Origin: Rhodoblastus sp963713695
Lineage (GTDB): Bacteria > Pseudomonadota > Alphaproteobacteria > Rhizobiales > Beijerinckiaceae
Length of the DNA: 64,000 nt
NCBI GenBank assembly: GCA_963713695.1
Contig: CAVQMU010000001.1
Coordinates: 372,001-436,000 of the forward strand
Reading direction: 5' to 3'
Below the pieces are notes generated by a model. The model was not told the DNA's origin. It did no database searches and saw only the letters and a program-made list of their open reading frames with translations. Position 1 is the first letter of the stretch; every line of letters begins with the position of its first letter. The translations under genes and the position numbers were made by a program. This document shows, piece after piece, positions 47,804 to 55,172 of the stretch.

Positions 47804-48859
47804 TCACGAAATCTTGAACTCCAGGCGCGTGCGGACGCCCTCGGGACCCACCGCCTGTTCATAAGTCGCTCCCAGGGACTGGGTCATGCCGGAAAGTATT
47901 TTGGCGCCCAGCCCCGTGCCTTGGCAGGGGGCTGACGTATCGTAGCCGCAACCATCGTCTGCGACAGTCAACACGCCCTCGCCATTGCCGCCGCGCCCGA
48001 CCTGGACGCGGATTTCGCCTTTCTGCTCGCGCGGATAGGCGTATTTGAAGGCGTTGGTCACGAGTTCGCCGACGATCACGCCGAGCGACACCGCCTTTTC
48101 GATCGACACGGCGAATTTTTCCGCTGACAGCGCGATGGCGTGGTCGTGGTCGGAATCGCGAAGCGAATCTTCGAGCTCGCGGGTCAAATGGGCGAGATAG
48201 TCGTCGATTTCGACCTGGCCGAATTTTTCCGACACATAGAGCCGGCGATGTACGGCGGCGATGGCGACGATGCGCCGCCGCGTTTCCTGCAGGGCGCTGA
48301 CGGCCGCGGGGTCCTTCATGGCCCCGGCCTGCATTCGCACCATGGCGGCGGCGAGGCCGAGACTGTTGGCGATCCGATGATTGACCTCGCGCAGCAATGT
48401 TTCCGCGCGATCGCGCGAGGCGCGCACCTCCGCCTCGGCGCGCTCGCGCATTTTCTGCAGCCGCCAGCGCTCCAGCGCCTTCTCGATCGCGACGGTCAGC
48501 AATTCGAAGAAGTCGGGGGAGGAGTCCTTGATGACGTAATCGTCGGCGCCGGCGCGCATCGCCTCGATCGCCGTGCGCGCGTCGAGGGCGGCGGTGACAT
48601 AGACAACGGGCGGGCGGCGTCCGCGCGGCCCGAGCCGCGCCAGCACGTCGAAGCCGGTCTCGCCCGCCAGCGTGTGATCGAGGGCGATCACGTCGACGCC
48701 GCCGGCCGAGAGACGCTCCAGCCCCTCGCAGCCCGTCGCGACATGGATGAGGCCGTGGCCACGCCGCTCCAGTCCCTTGCTTACCAGCCGTGCGAAGCCG
48801 GGATCGTCGTCGATGTAGAGGACGCGGATCGGGTCGTAGGTCTCGGCGCCATCGGGCAT
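47804..48859 (-). CDS. receiver - HisKA_2 family histidine kinase hybrid
   Basis: 351 residues: receiver (YIDDDPGFARLVSKGLER; phospho-acceptor Asp in VIALDHTLAGETG, Lys in VIKDSS), a coiled linker, then the HisKA_2-type H box LLREVNHRIANSLGLAAAM and an ATPase (GVIVGELVTNAFKYAYP; VADDGCGYD; GTGLGAKIL). Such kinases often act in general stress responses with PhyR/EcfG, but neither partner is in the window. It ends one base before the downstream CheY-like gene start region. Confidence 0.85.
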   Translation of the reverse strand: MPDGAETYDPIRVLYIDDDPGFARLVSKGLERRGHGLIHVATGCEGLERLSAGGVDVIALDHTLAGETGFDVLARLGPRGRRPPVVYVTAALDARTAIEAMRAGADDYVIKDSSPDFFELLTVAIEKALERWRLQKMRERAEAEVRASRDRAETLLREVNHRIANSLGLAAAMVRMQAGAMKDPAAVSALQETRRRIVAIAAVHRRLYVSEKFGQVEIDDYLAHLTRELEDSLRDSDHDHAIALSAEKFAVSIEKAVSLGVIVGELVTNAFKYAYPREQKGEIRVQVGRGGNGEGVLTVADDGCGYDTSAPCQGTGLGAKILSGMTQSLGATYEQAVGPEGVRTRLEFKIS

Positions 48860-48860
48860 G

Positions 48861-49304
48861 TCAGTAGACCTCCGGGACCTGCATGACGGACAGGAACAGT
48901 CCCAGCTGCCGGATGGCGTTGGAGAAATCGTTCCAGTTCAGCGGCTTGGTGATGTAGGCGTTGGCGCCGAGATCGTAACAGAGCTGAATCTCGCGCTGGT
49001 CGTCCGCGGTGGTCAGGACGATGACCGGCGAGCGGCGCAGGCGCCCGTCCCCCTTGATCCGCCGGAGTATTTCGATGCCGGTCATGTCAGGCAAGTTCAG
49101 ATCGAGCAGGATCAGGCAGGGCTCGTGCAGCCGCGCGCGGGCGCCTTCGCCAAGCAGGAAATCGAGCGCGCTGGCGCCGTTGCGGAATCCGATGATCTCG
49201 TTGGTCACGCCGGCGCGGCGAATATGTTTTTCGATCAGCCGCGCATGTCCCTCGTCGTCTTCGATCATCACGATCACCACCGGCTTGGCCTCCCTCGCCA
49301 TCAT
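48861..49304 (-). CDS. CheY-like response regulator, single receiver domain
   Basis: 147 residues, only a receiver: VMIEDDEGHARLIEKHIRR, phospho-acceptor Asp in CLILLDLNLPDMTG, IVLTTADD and Lys in AYITKPLNW. It overlaps the CHASE3 kinase stop by 4 bases (49301-49304). It probably accepts phosphate from that kinase. Confidence 0.9.
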   Translation of the reverse strand: MMAREAKPVVIVMIEDDEGHARLIEKHIRRAGVTNEIIGFRNGASALDFLLGEGARARLHEPCLILLDLNLPDMTGIEILRRIKGDGRLRRSPVIVLTTADDQREIQLCYDLGANAYITKPLNWNDFSNAIRQLGLFLSVMQVPEVY

Positions 49305-50806
49305 TGCTCCGCGTTCCCGTTCTCGATCATCGCCGCCTCCAGGTCGCGCGCCAGCGAGAAGCGGAACGCCGCGCCGTTCGCGCCGTCGGACTCCACCTTG
49401 ATTTCGCCGCCGAGCCGGCGCACCAGCGAAAGCACATGGGCAAGGCCGACGCCTTCGCCCGGCTGGTCCTGCGCGCCGGCGCGGCGGAACAGGTCGAAGA
49501 TGCGCTGCTGGTCCTGCGGCGCGACGCCGCGCCCGTTGTCGCGCACCTCGAAATAGGCCAGCGCGCCGCTCGCGCCGCCGCTGACCGTGATCCGGCCAGG
49601 CCGTTCGGGCGCGAAATATTTGACGGCGTTGTCGAGCAGGTTGGTGAAGATCTGCTTCAACGCGACGACGTCGCTGACAATGTCGGGCAGCGGCGGCAGG
49701 ATGGTCGCCTCGCCGCCGCGCTCGTCCAGCCGCGCCCGGATTTGCGACAGGCAGTCCTCGACGAGTTCGCGCATGTCGATGCGCTGCGGGTGCAGTGTCG
49801 CGAGGCCCTGCCGCGACAGTTTCAGCACCGCGGCGATCAGCATGTCCATGCGCGACAGCGAGGCGTGGATGAAGCGCAGGGCCTCGGGCGCGTCCTCGTC
49901 CACGGCGGCATAGACTTCGTCCATCCGGTCAAAGGGTTGTCCGGCACGCGAGGCGTCGACGCAAGCCTTGAGCACCTGGCTGGCGTTCTCCAACTCTCTC
50001 GTGAAGCCCATGATGTTGACGAGGGGCGCGCGCAGGTCGTGGCCGACGATATGCGTGTAGCGCTGGATGTCCTCATTGGAGCGGACGAGCTGGCGCGTTC
50101 GTTCCTTGACGCGCGTTTCGAGCTGGTGGTTGGCCTCGTGCAAGTCCTGTCGCACGCGGATCAGCTTGCGCGTGTGCCAGGTGATGGTGACGATCGCCAG
50201 GGCCGACAGGAAGAGAATGCCGAACATGCCTTCCCGCGTCGTCTGGCGCAGCCTCATCGCGGTGACGCTCAATTCGGCGCGATAATGATCGCGGAAAACC
50301 GTCAATTTTGCGCGCGCCTCCTCTACGGTCGCGCGGATTCGCCGCATGGACTCAGCGCCGCTCTCCTCGCGGACGATGGCAAGGGCGTCGTCGAGCTTGC
50401 CGCTGCGCGCAAGCTCGACCGTCTGCGCCAGCTCGGCGAATTTCGCGCTCGCCTCGTCCTGCAAACGCGCCTCGACCGGCGGCGCCTTCTCGCCAAGCGT
50501 TTCGCGCAGCGTCCGATAATTTTCGACGTCGGCCAGCGCCCTTTGGCGTGCGGCGCTGAGGTCGTCGAGAAACGTTTCCTTCTGGGTCAGCAAATAGCCG
50601 CGCTGCCCGGTCTCCGCTTCGAGCGTCGTCACCAGCAGGTCAGCCAGGGCGCGGTCGGCCCTGGCGCTCGTGGTGGCGAGCCGCAGGTCATCGTCGACCG
50701 TCCGCGCATAGTCTCTCGCCTCGAGCGATATCCAGACCAGGAGGGCGGCCGCTGTCGTCGCCAGCGCGACATTGTAGGCGAGAAGGCGTTTGTCGACATA
50801 TTTCAT
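49301..50806 (-). CDS. CHASE3-domain sensor histidine kinase
   Basis: 501 residues. Membrane span near residues 8-26, periplasmic CHASE3-type helices (TLEAETGQRGYLLTQKETFL), a second span (TREGMFGILFLSALAIVTI), a coiled linker and then HisKA (HIVGHDLRAPLVNIMGF) and ATPase (FTNLLDNAVKYFA; VRDNGRGVA; GEGVGLAHVL). The order kinase - CheY-like receiver - receiver-kinase - phytochrome-like receiver reads like a phosphorelay set. Start ATG 50806. Confidence 0.88.
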   Translation of the reverse strand: MKYVDKRLLAYNVALATTAAALLVWISLEARDYARTVDDDLRLATTSARADRALADLLVTTLEAETGQRGYLLTQKETFLDDLSAARQRALADVENYRTLRETLGEKAPPVEARLQDEASAKFAELAQTVELARSGKLDDALAIVREESGAESMRRIRATVEEARAKLTVFRDHYRAELSVTAMRLRQTTREGMFGILFLSALAIVTITWHTRKLIRVRQDLHEANHQLETRVKERTRQLVRSNEDIQRYTHIVGHDLRAPLVNIMGFTRELENASQVLKACVDASRAGQPFDRMDEVYAAVDEDAPEALRFIHASLSRMDMLIAAVLKLSRQGLATLHPQRIDMRELVEDCLSQIRARLDERGGEATILPPLPDIVSDVVALKQIFTNLLDNAVKYFAPERPGRITVSGGASGALAYFEVRDNGRGVAPQDQQRIFDLFRRAGAQDQPGEGVGLAHVLSLVRRLGGEIKVESDGANGAAFRFSLARDLEAAMIENGNAEQ

Positions 50807-50839
50807 GGCTCCAACCTGACGGGCATGCCACGGGCGCGC

Positions 50840-51004
50840 TTAGGCGTGGCCGAGGTATTGCGAGACCAGCGAAACGAGGAACAGCACCAAAAACAAGGCG
50901 AAGAGAATGCGCGCGATGGAAGCGGAGGCAGAGGCGACGCCGCCAAATCCGAGGGCGCCCGCGATCAGCGCAATGACCAGGAAAACCAGCGTGTAATGAA
51001 GCAT
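50840..51004 (-). CDS. DUF1328 (YtjA-type) small membrane protein
   Basis: 54 residues: MLHYTLVFLVIALIAGALGF, then GVASASASIARILFALFLVL and a short tail. Two membrane spans; the G-F-G-G and SIARILF elements are the family signature. The start at 51004 is the family start; the longer open frame is not used. Function unknown, often stress-induced. Confidence 0.85.
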   Translation of the reverse strand: MLHYTLVFLVIALIAGALGFGGVASASASIARILFALFLVLFLVSLVSQYLGHA

Positions 51005-51170
51005 GACAGGATCCCCCTTCGGCGGCCGCGCCTTCCGCGCGACATGATCTCTTCCAACGTCGCCGGACGCGCTCCGTTCCTGCAATGCTTCGCTGGAGCG
51101 TCTCGAGGAAACTTTTCCGGCCGGGGAAAGTATGAGATGACGGGCGGGCGGACGCGGAGATGGTCGGGAG

Positions 51171-52085
51171 ATGAGGAAAAGGGCATTGCTTGCAGGCGTT
51201 GCCGCGATCGGCGCCCTCGCGGCGCTGTTCGAGGCGCGGGTCGATGCGGACACGGACTTCACCTATTCGAGCGCCCTGTTCAATGCGCTGGTTTCGGAAA
51301 GGAGCGTCATTGTCGCGCGCGGCCTCGCCTATGGTCCGCTGGAACGGCAAAAACTCGACATTTACAGCCCGGAAGCCGGGCGCGAAAACCGGGGCGTCGT
51401 CATCTTCTATTATGGCGGCGGCTGGCGCAGCGGCGAGCGGGCCATGTACCGCTTCGTCGGCGCCGCGCTGGCGGCGCGCGGCTTTACCGCGGTCATCCCC
51501 GATTACCGGCTCTATCCGGCGGCGGCATTCCCCGATTTCATGGAGGATGCGGCGCTCGCCTACGGCTTTGTCGATCGGCATCTCAACGCGGGCGCGGAAA
51601 AGCTGCCGGTGGCGCTGATGGGTCATTCCGCAGGCGCCTACATCGCCGCGCTGCTGGCGCTCGATCCGGAATATCTCGACCGCGACGCCCCCGGCGCGCC
51701 GCGTCCCGCCGTGGTGGTCGGCCTCGCCGGACCCTATGCCTTCGATCCGACGACCTGGCCGAGGACCAAGGATATTTTCACCGCCGCGGCAGGTCGCGCC
51801 GACGCGGCGCGTCCCGTGGCTTTCGCATCGCCCGACGCGCCGCCGATGTTTTTGGCGCGCGGCGCGGATGATGATGTGGTCGCGCCCTATAATGCCGACG
51901 AACTCGAGGCGGCCTTGCGCACGCGCGGCGTTCCCGTCGAGAAGATTCTCTATCCGGGCATCGGCCATATCGCGCTGGTGCTGGCGATCTCCAGGCCTTT
52001 TCGCTGGCGCGCGCCGGTGCTCGACGACAGCATCGCCTTCATTGAGGGCGTGTTGAAGCGGCCGGGAATTACGGCGCTTCGATAA
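51171..52085 (+). CDS. alpha/beta hydrolase (HSL/carboxylesterase-like), exported
   Basis: 304 residues with an N-terminal signal-like segment (RALLAGVAAIGALAALFEAR). Oxyanion loop VIFYYGGGWRSGE, nucleophile Ser in PVALMGHSAGAYIAAL, acid region FLARGADDDVVAPYNAD and His in YPGIGHIALVLA. The full triad is therefore visible. Substrate unknown. The 3' end overlaps the convergent deacetylase-like gene by 17 bases. Confidence 0.88.
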   Translation: MRKRALLAGVAAIGALAALFEARVDADTDFTYSSALFNALVSERSVIVARGLAYGPLERQKLDIYSPEAGRENRGVVIFYYGGGWRSGERAMYRFVGAALAARGFTAVIPDYRLYPAAAFPDFMEDAALAYGFVDRHLNAGAEKLPVALMGHSAGAYIAALLALDPEYLDRDAPGAPRPAVVVGLAGPYAFDPTTWPRTKDIFTAAAGRADAARPVAFASPDAPPMFLARGADDDVVAPYNADELEAALRTRGVPVEKILYPGIGHIALVLAISRPFRWRAPVLDDSIAFIEGVLKRPGITALR

Positions 52086-53070
52086 GCGGCCGCAACGGCT
52101 GCGGCAGGGCGTTCTTTTCGCGCAATCTCTTGAAATCGCCGAGGCCGAGCGGCTCGTTGCCATTCGGGTGGACCAGCACGATCGCGCCGGGGCCGGGTTT
52201 CTGCGACAGCGCCAGCCAGGCGTCGGCGCCGAGGGGGATCAGGTGGTCTTGACGCAGGGTTTCCATCCAGCCGCGGTCGGAGACCAGGCCGGGAAAGCGG
52301 AAGAAAACCGAGGGCGTCTCGCCATTGGCGATCAGCAGCCTCTCGACGTCGAGAATTTCATGCCGGGGATCGGTTCCCGGCATGAGAAGGAAGTTTTCGG
52401 CGTCGGGCAGGCCGGGCTGGTAGCGATGGTTGAAGGAATGGTTGACGAAGGCGATGTCGAGTCTTCCTTCCGCTTTTTCCCGCCGAAGCCAGGCGAAATC
52501 CTCGGGATGTTGCCTGACCCACACGCCGCTGATCGACAGGGCGATGGGCGTGGCTGCCGCTCCCGGCTGCTCGAGCGATTGCAGGAAGGAGCGGTCGAGC
52601 GGTTTGCGCGAGGGGCAGAGATCGCCGGTGACGAAGGCGCCTGCGCCGCGCCCGGAGGTCAAGCCGGCGTTTTCGAGCCAGGTGGCGTCGGGGCGCAGTT
52701 TCTTGCCAGGTCTTGAGGAATTGTCGTTGACGGCCCGGATGTAGCGGGTTCCCGCCTGCTGCTCGGCTGTGGTGGAGACGCAGGTCCAGCAGGCGTCGCG
52801 TTCGAGCCTGGTTTCGAGGCTTTGCGGATCGACCGCCAGCAGCAGCTTTTCGTCATCGACGCGCATCCTGCGGATCGCCAGCCTGTCGGCTTCGCCCTCC
52901 CTCCGGCAGGCCTCCAGCACGGAGCGATAGTCCTCAACCCGCTGGAACGGATGCAAGGGACCGTCGATGGGCGCAGCGATCTGGACGGCGGCGCCGCAGG
53001 CGGGCTCGGCCGTTGCGCCGAGCGGCGTTAGCGGCGAGAGTGCGAGCAGGAGCGTCAGTCTTTTTCTCAT
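52069..53070 (-). CDS. polysaccharide-deacetylase-like secreted protein
   Basis: 333 residues from ATG 53070, which gives a signal peptide (RLTLLLALSPLTPLGATAE). The NodB-type second motif is seen in DIAFVNHSFNHRYQPGLP, and the end is FRFPGLVSDRGWMETLRQ and ALSQKPGPGAIVLVHPNGNE. The canonical TFDD first motif is not clear (AFVTGDLCPSRK stands in place). Activity is therefore tentative. The longer upstream frame is rejected. It is divergent from a GNAT gene with a 10-base gap. Confidence 0.7.
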   Translation of the reverse strand: MRKRLTLLLALSPLTPLGATAEPACGAAVQIAAPIDGPLHPFQRVEDYRSVLEACRREGEADRLAIRRMRVDDEKLLLAVDPQSLETRLERDACWTCVSTTAEQQAGTRYIRAVNDNSSRPGKKLRPDATWLENAGLTSGRGAGAFVTGDLCPSRKPLDRSFLQSLEQPGAAATPIALSISGVWVRQHPEDFAWLRREKAEGRLDIAFVNHSFNHRYQPGLPDAENFLLMPGTDPRHEILDVERLLIANGETPSVFFRFPGLVSDRGWMETLRQDHLIPLGADAWLALSQKPGPGAIVLVHPNGNEPLGLGDFKRLREKNALPQPLRPLIEAP

Positions 53071-53080
53071 GCCGGAATCA

Positions 53081-53527
53081 ATGACAAAAAACCCTGCCCC
53101 GACCAAGCCCTTTTGCATCGCCCGGGAAACGCCGGGGCAGGATGCGTCGAAGGCGACGGCGGAAAGGCTCGGTCGGGAGGTCGCGGCGACCCATGGCCGG
53201 CGTGAAGAAAAAACCTTCGCCCTGTCGGCGTGCGCGGCGGATGGCGGCTGGATCGGCGGGATCAACGGCGTGATCCACTGGCGCTGGCTTTATATCGGCC
53301 AGTTCTATCTGGAGCCAGAATGGCGCGGAAAGGGGATCGGCCGGGCGCTGCTGGCGGAGGCGGAAAAGCTTGCGCGCGAAAACAATTGCGTCGGGATTTA
53401 TCTCGACACGTTCGACGCGGGCGCGCTGGAATTTTATCGCAAATGCGGTTTCGAGGTCGCCGGTTGGATTGAAAATTTTCCGCCGGGCGCCGCGCGGACG
53501 TTTCTCAGTCGCGCATTGAGTGGCTGA
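53081..53527 (+). CDS. GNAT-family N-acetyltransferase
   Basis: 148 residues from ATG 53081 (an alternative ATG at 53069 is possible). Acetyl-CoA-binding motif EPEWRGKGIGRALLAEAEKL is clear, then YLDTFDAGALEFYRKCGFEV and FPPGAARTF. Substrate unknown. The short divergent gap to the deacetylase-like gene suggests overlapping promoters. Confidence 0.87.
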   Translation: MTKNPAPTKPFCIARETPGQDASKATAERLGREVAATHGRREEKTFALSACAADGGWIGGINGVIHWRWLYIGQFYLEPEWRGKGIGRALLAEAEKLARENNCVGIYLDTFDAGALEFYRKCGFEVAGWIENFPPGAARTFLSRALSG

Positions 53528-53602
53528 AAATCACGCGCTTGGTGACGTGACGCAATGACCGCGTCCGGCTCTTTGCAGACGGCTATTCATGATCTCTGGG
53601 TC

Positions 53603-53714
53603 GTCATGCCCGTGCTTGTCACGGGCATCCACGCCCGGCCGTTGCATGCGTGTCAGCCTTGTAAAACCTGCCTTCCACGCTGGCGTGGATGGCCGTGACG
53701 AGCACGGCCATGAC
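53603..53714. repeat. long imperfect inverted repeat element
   Basis: Left arm 53603-53635 begins GTCATGCCCGTGCTTGTCAC. Right arm 53682-53714 is its near-complement. Arms of 33 bases with a few mismatches surround 46 bases, which include GCATGCGTGTCAGCC. The arms resemble the GTCATGCCCG-type repeats spread through Hyphomicrobiales genomes. It occupies most of the 284-base gap between the GNAT gene and dnaN. Confidence 0.72.
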
Positions 53715-53811
53715 GGCGGAGAGAGCGGGGCTAACGGCCTTCCGCTTGCCGCCGTTCTGCGACATTCGCTGTCGGCGCCAAGCGTCAGATTTATCCACTC
53801 GACCCCGATCG

Positions 53812-54930
53812 TCACACACGCATGGGCATCAGCACATAAAGCGCGCTGGCGCCGTCGCGGTCCTGCACGATGGTCGGCGATCCCGAATCGTTGAGCTTGA
53901 ACAGGGCCGTGTCGCTGTCGAGCTGGTTGGCGATGTCGATGAGGTAGCGGGCGTTGAAGCCGATCTCGATCGGCGCCGCGTTGTAATCGACCTCCAGCTC
54001 TTCGACCGCCGAGCCGGAATCCGGATTGGTGACGGACAGGACGAGCTTGCCTTCGGAAACGGCCAGCTTCACGGCGCGGCCGCGTTCCGACGAAATGGTC
54101 GAGACGCGATCGACCGCGTCGGCGAAATCCCGGCGCTCGACGGTCAAGAACTTGTCGTTATGGGCGGGGATGACGCGGGCGTAATCGGGGAAGGAGCCGT
54201 CGATCAGTTTCGACGTCAGAACGACCGCGCCCAGGGTGAAGCGGATCTTTTGGGCGGAAAGCTCGACGCCGACTTCCATTTCCGGGTCTTCGATCAGTTT
54301 CTGCACTTCCGCCACGGCCTTGCGCGGCACGATCACGCCGGGCATTCCCGCGGCGCCCGCGGGAGCCGGGGTTTCCAGACGCGCCAGGCGATGGCCGTCG
54401 GTCGCGACCGCCCGCAGCAAGGCGACGCCGTCGGTCTCGGCGACATGCATGTAGACGCCGTTCAGGTAATAACGGGTCTCCTCGTTGGAAATGGCGAATT
54501 GCGTTTTGTCGATCAGGCGCTTGAGGTCGCCCGCGGGCAATTTGAACCTGTGCGTCAGTTCGCCCGCCGCGAGATCGGGGAAGTCGCTTTCAGGCAGCGA
54601 TTGCAGGTTGAAGCGCGAGCGGCCCGAACGCAATTGCAGCTGGCCGCTGTCCGCTCCGGTCTCCAGCGAGACCTGCGCGCCGTCGGGCAGCTTGCGCACG
54701 ATTTCGTAGAGCGTATGGGCCGGCAGGGTCGTCGCGCCCGCCTGTCCCACGTCGGCGGGGACCGATTCGGTCACCTCGAGGTCGAGATCGGTCGCCTTGA
54801 GCTGCAGGCTGGAGCCGTTGGCCGAGAGCAGGACGTTGGAGAGGATCGGAATCGTCGTGCGCCGCTCGACGACGCGATGGACGTGACCGAGCGATTTAAG
54901 CAGAGCCGATCTCTCAAGCGTGACTTTCAT
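53812..54930 (-). CDS. dnaN: DNA polymerase III beta sliding clamp
   Basis: 372 residues, the usual length of the clamp, with three repeated domains. MKVTLERSALLKSLGHVHRVVERRTTIPIL opens the first; LRAVATDGHRLARLE and PNDSG-like ADSGQLQLRSGRSRF identify the family; the C-terminus YVLMPMRV is the conserved ending that binds partner peptides. Divergent from a penicillin-binding-protein gene, with a CtrA-type box in between. Confidence 0.97.
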   Translation of the reverse strand: MKVTLERSALLKSLGHVHRVVERRTTIPILSNVLLSANGSSLQLKATDLDLEVTESVPADVGQAGATTLPAHTLYEIVRKLPDGAQVSLETGADSGQLQLRSGRSRFNLQSLPESDFPDLAAGELTHRFKLPAGDLKRLIDKTQFAISNEETRYYLNGVYMHVAETDGVALLRAVATDGHRLARLETPAPAGAAGMPGVIVPRKAVAEVQKLIEDPEMEVGVELSAQKIRFTLGAVVLTSKLIDGSFPDYARVIPAHNDKFLTVERRDFADAVDRVSTISSERGRAVKLAVSEGKLVLSVTNPDSGSAVEELEVDYNAAPIEIGFNARYLIDIANQLDSDTALFKLNDSGSPTIVQDRDGASALYVLMPMRV

Positions 54931-55100
54931 GGGGCGGCGATCCGGATTTCACAAACTGGCGTTTTCGGGGGCGCAACTTTGCAGCGCCTTGGCCGGCAAA
55001 GCAAGGAGGGGAGCGGGTTTTGCCCCAAGTTTGCGCAAAGTTTTCCCCGACTGGCGCGCCCTGTGGGAGAAAACAGGGTGGCCAGCCGGAGAAAAAACAG

Positions 55101-55115
55101 TTAACTGGCCCTTAA
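55101..55115. promoter_or_regulatory. CtrA box upstream of the class A penicillin-binding protein gene
   Basis: TTAA-CTGGCCC-TTAA is a perfect TTAA-N7-TTAA. It lies 58 bases before the chosen start of the penicillin-binding protein gene and 170 bases from the divergent dnaN start. Confidence 0.55.
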
Positions 55116-55172
55116 TCCGCCCGTTTTAGCATGAAGAACGCTTCTCTCCCTCAGGAGCTGGATAAAGGAATC

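Noticed and set aside
53791..53799. TTATCCACT as a DnaA box and a replication origin beside dnaN
   Set aside because: Only one site, one mismatch from the consensus, no cluster of boxes and no AT-rich unwinding region in the gap.
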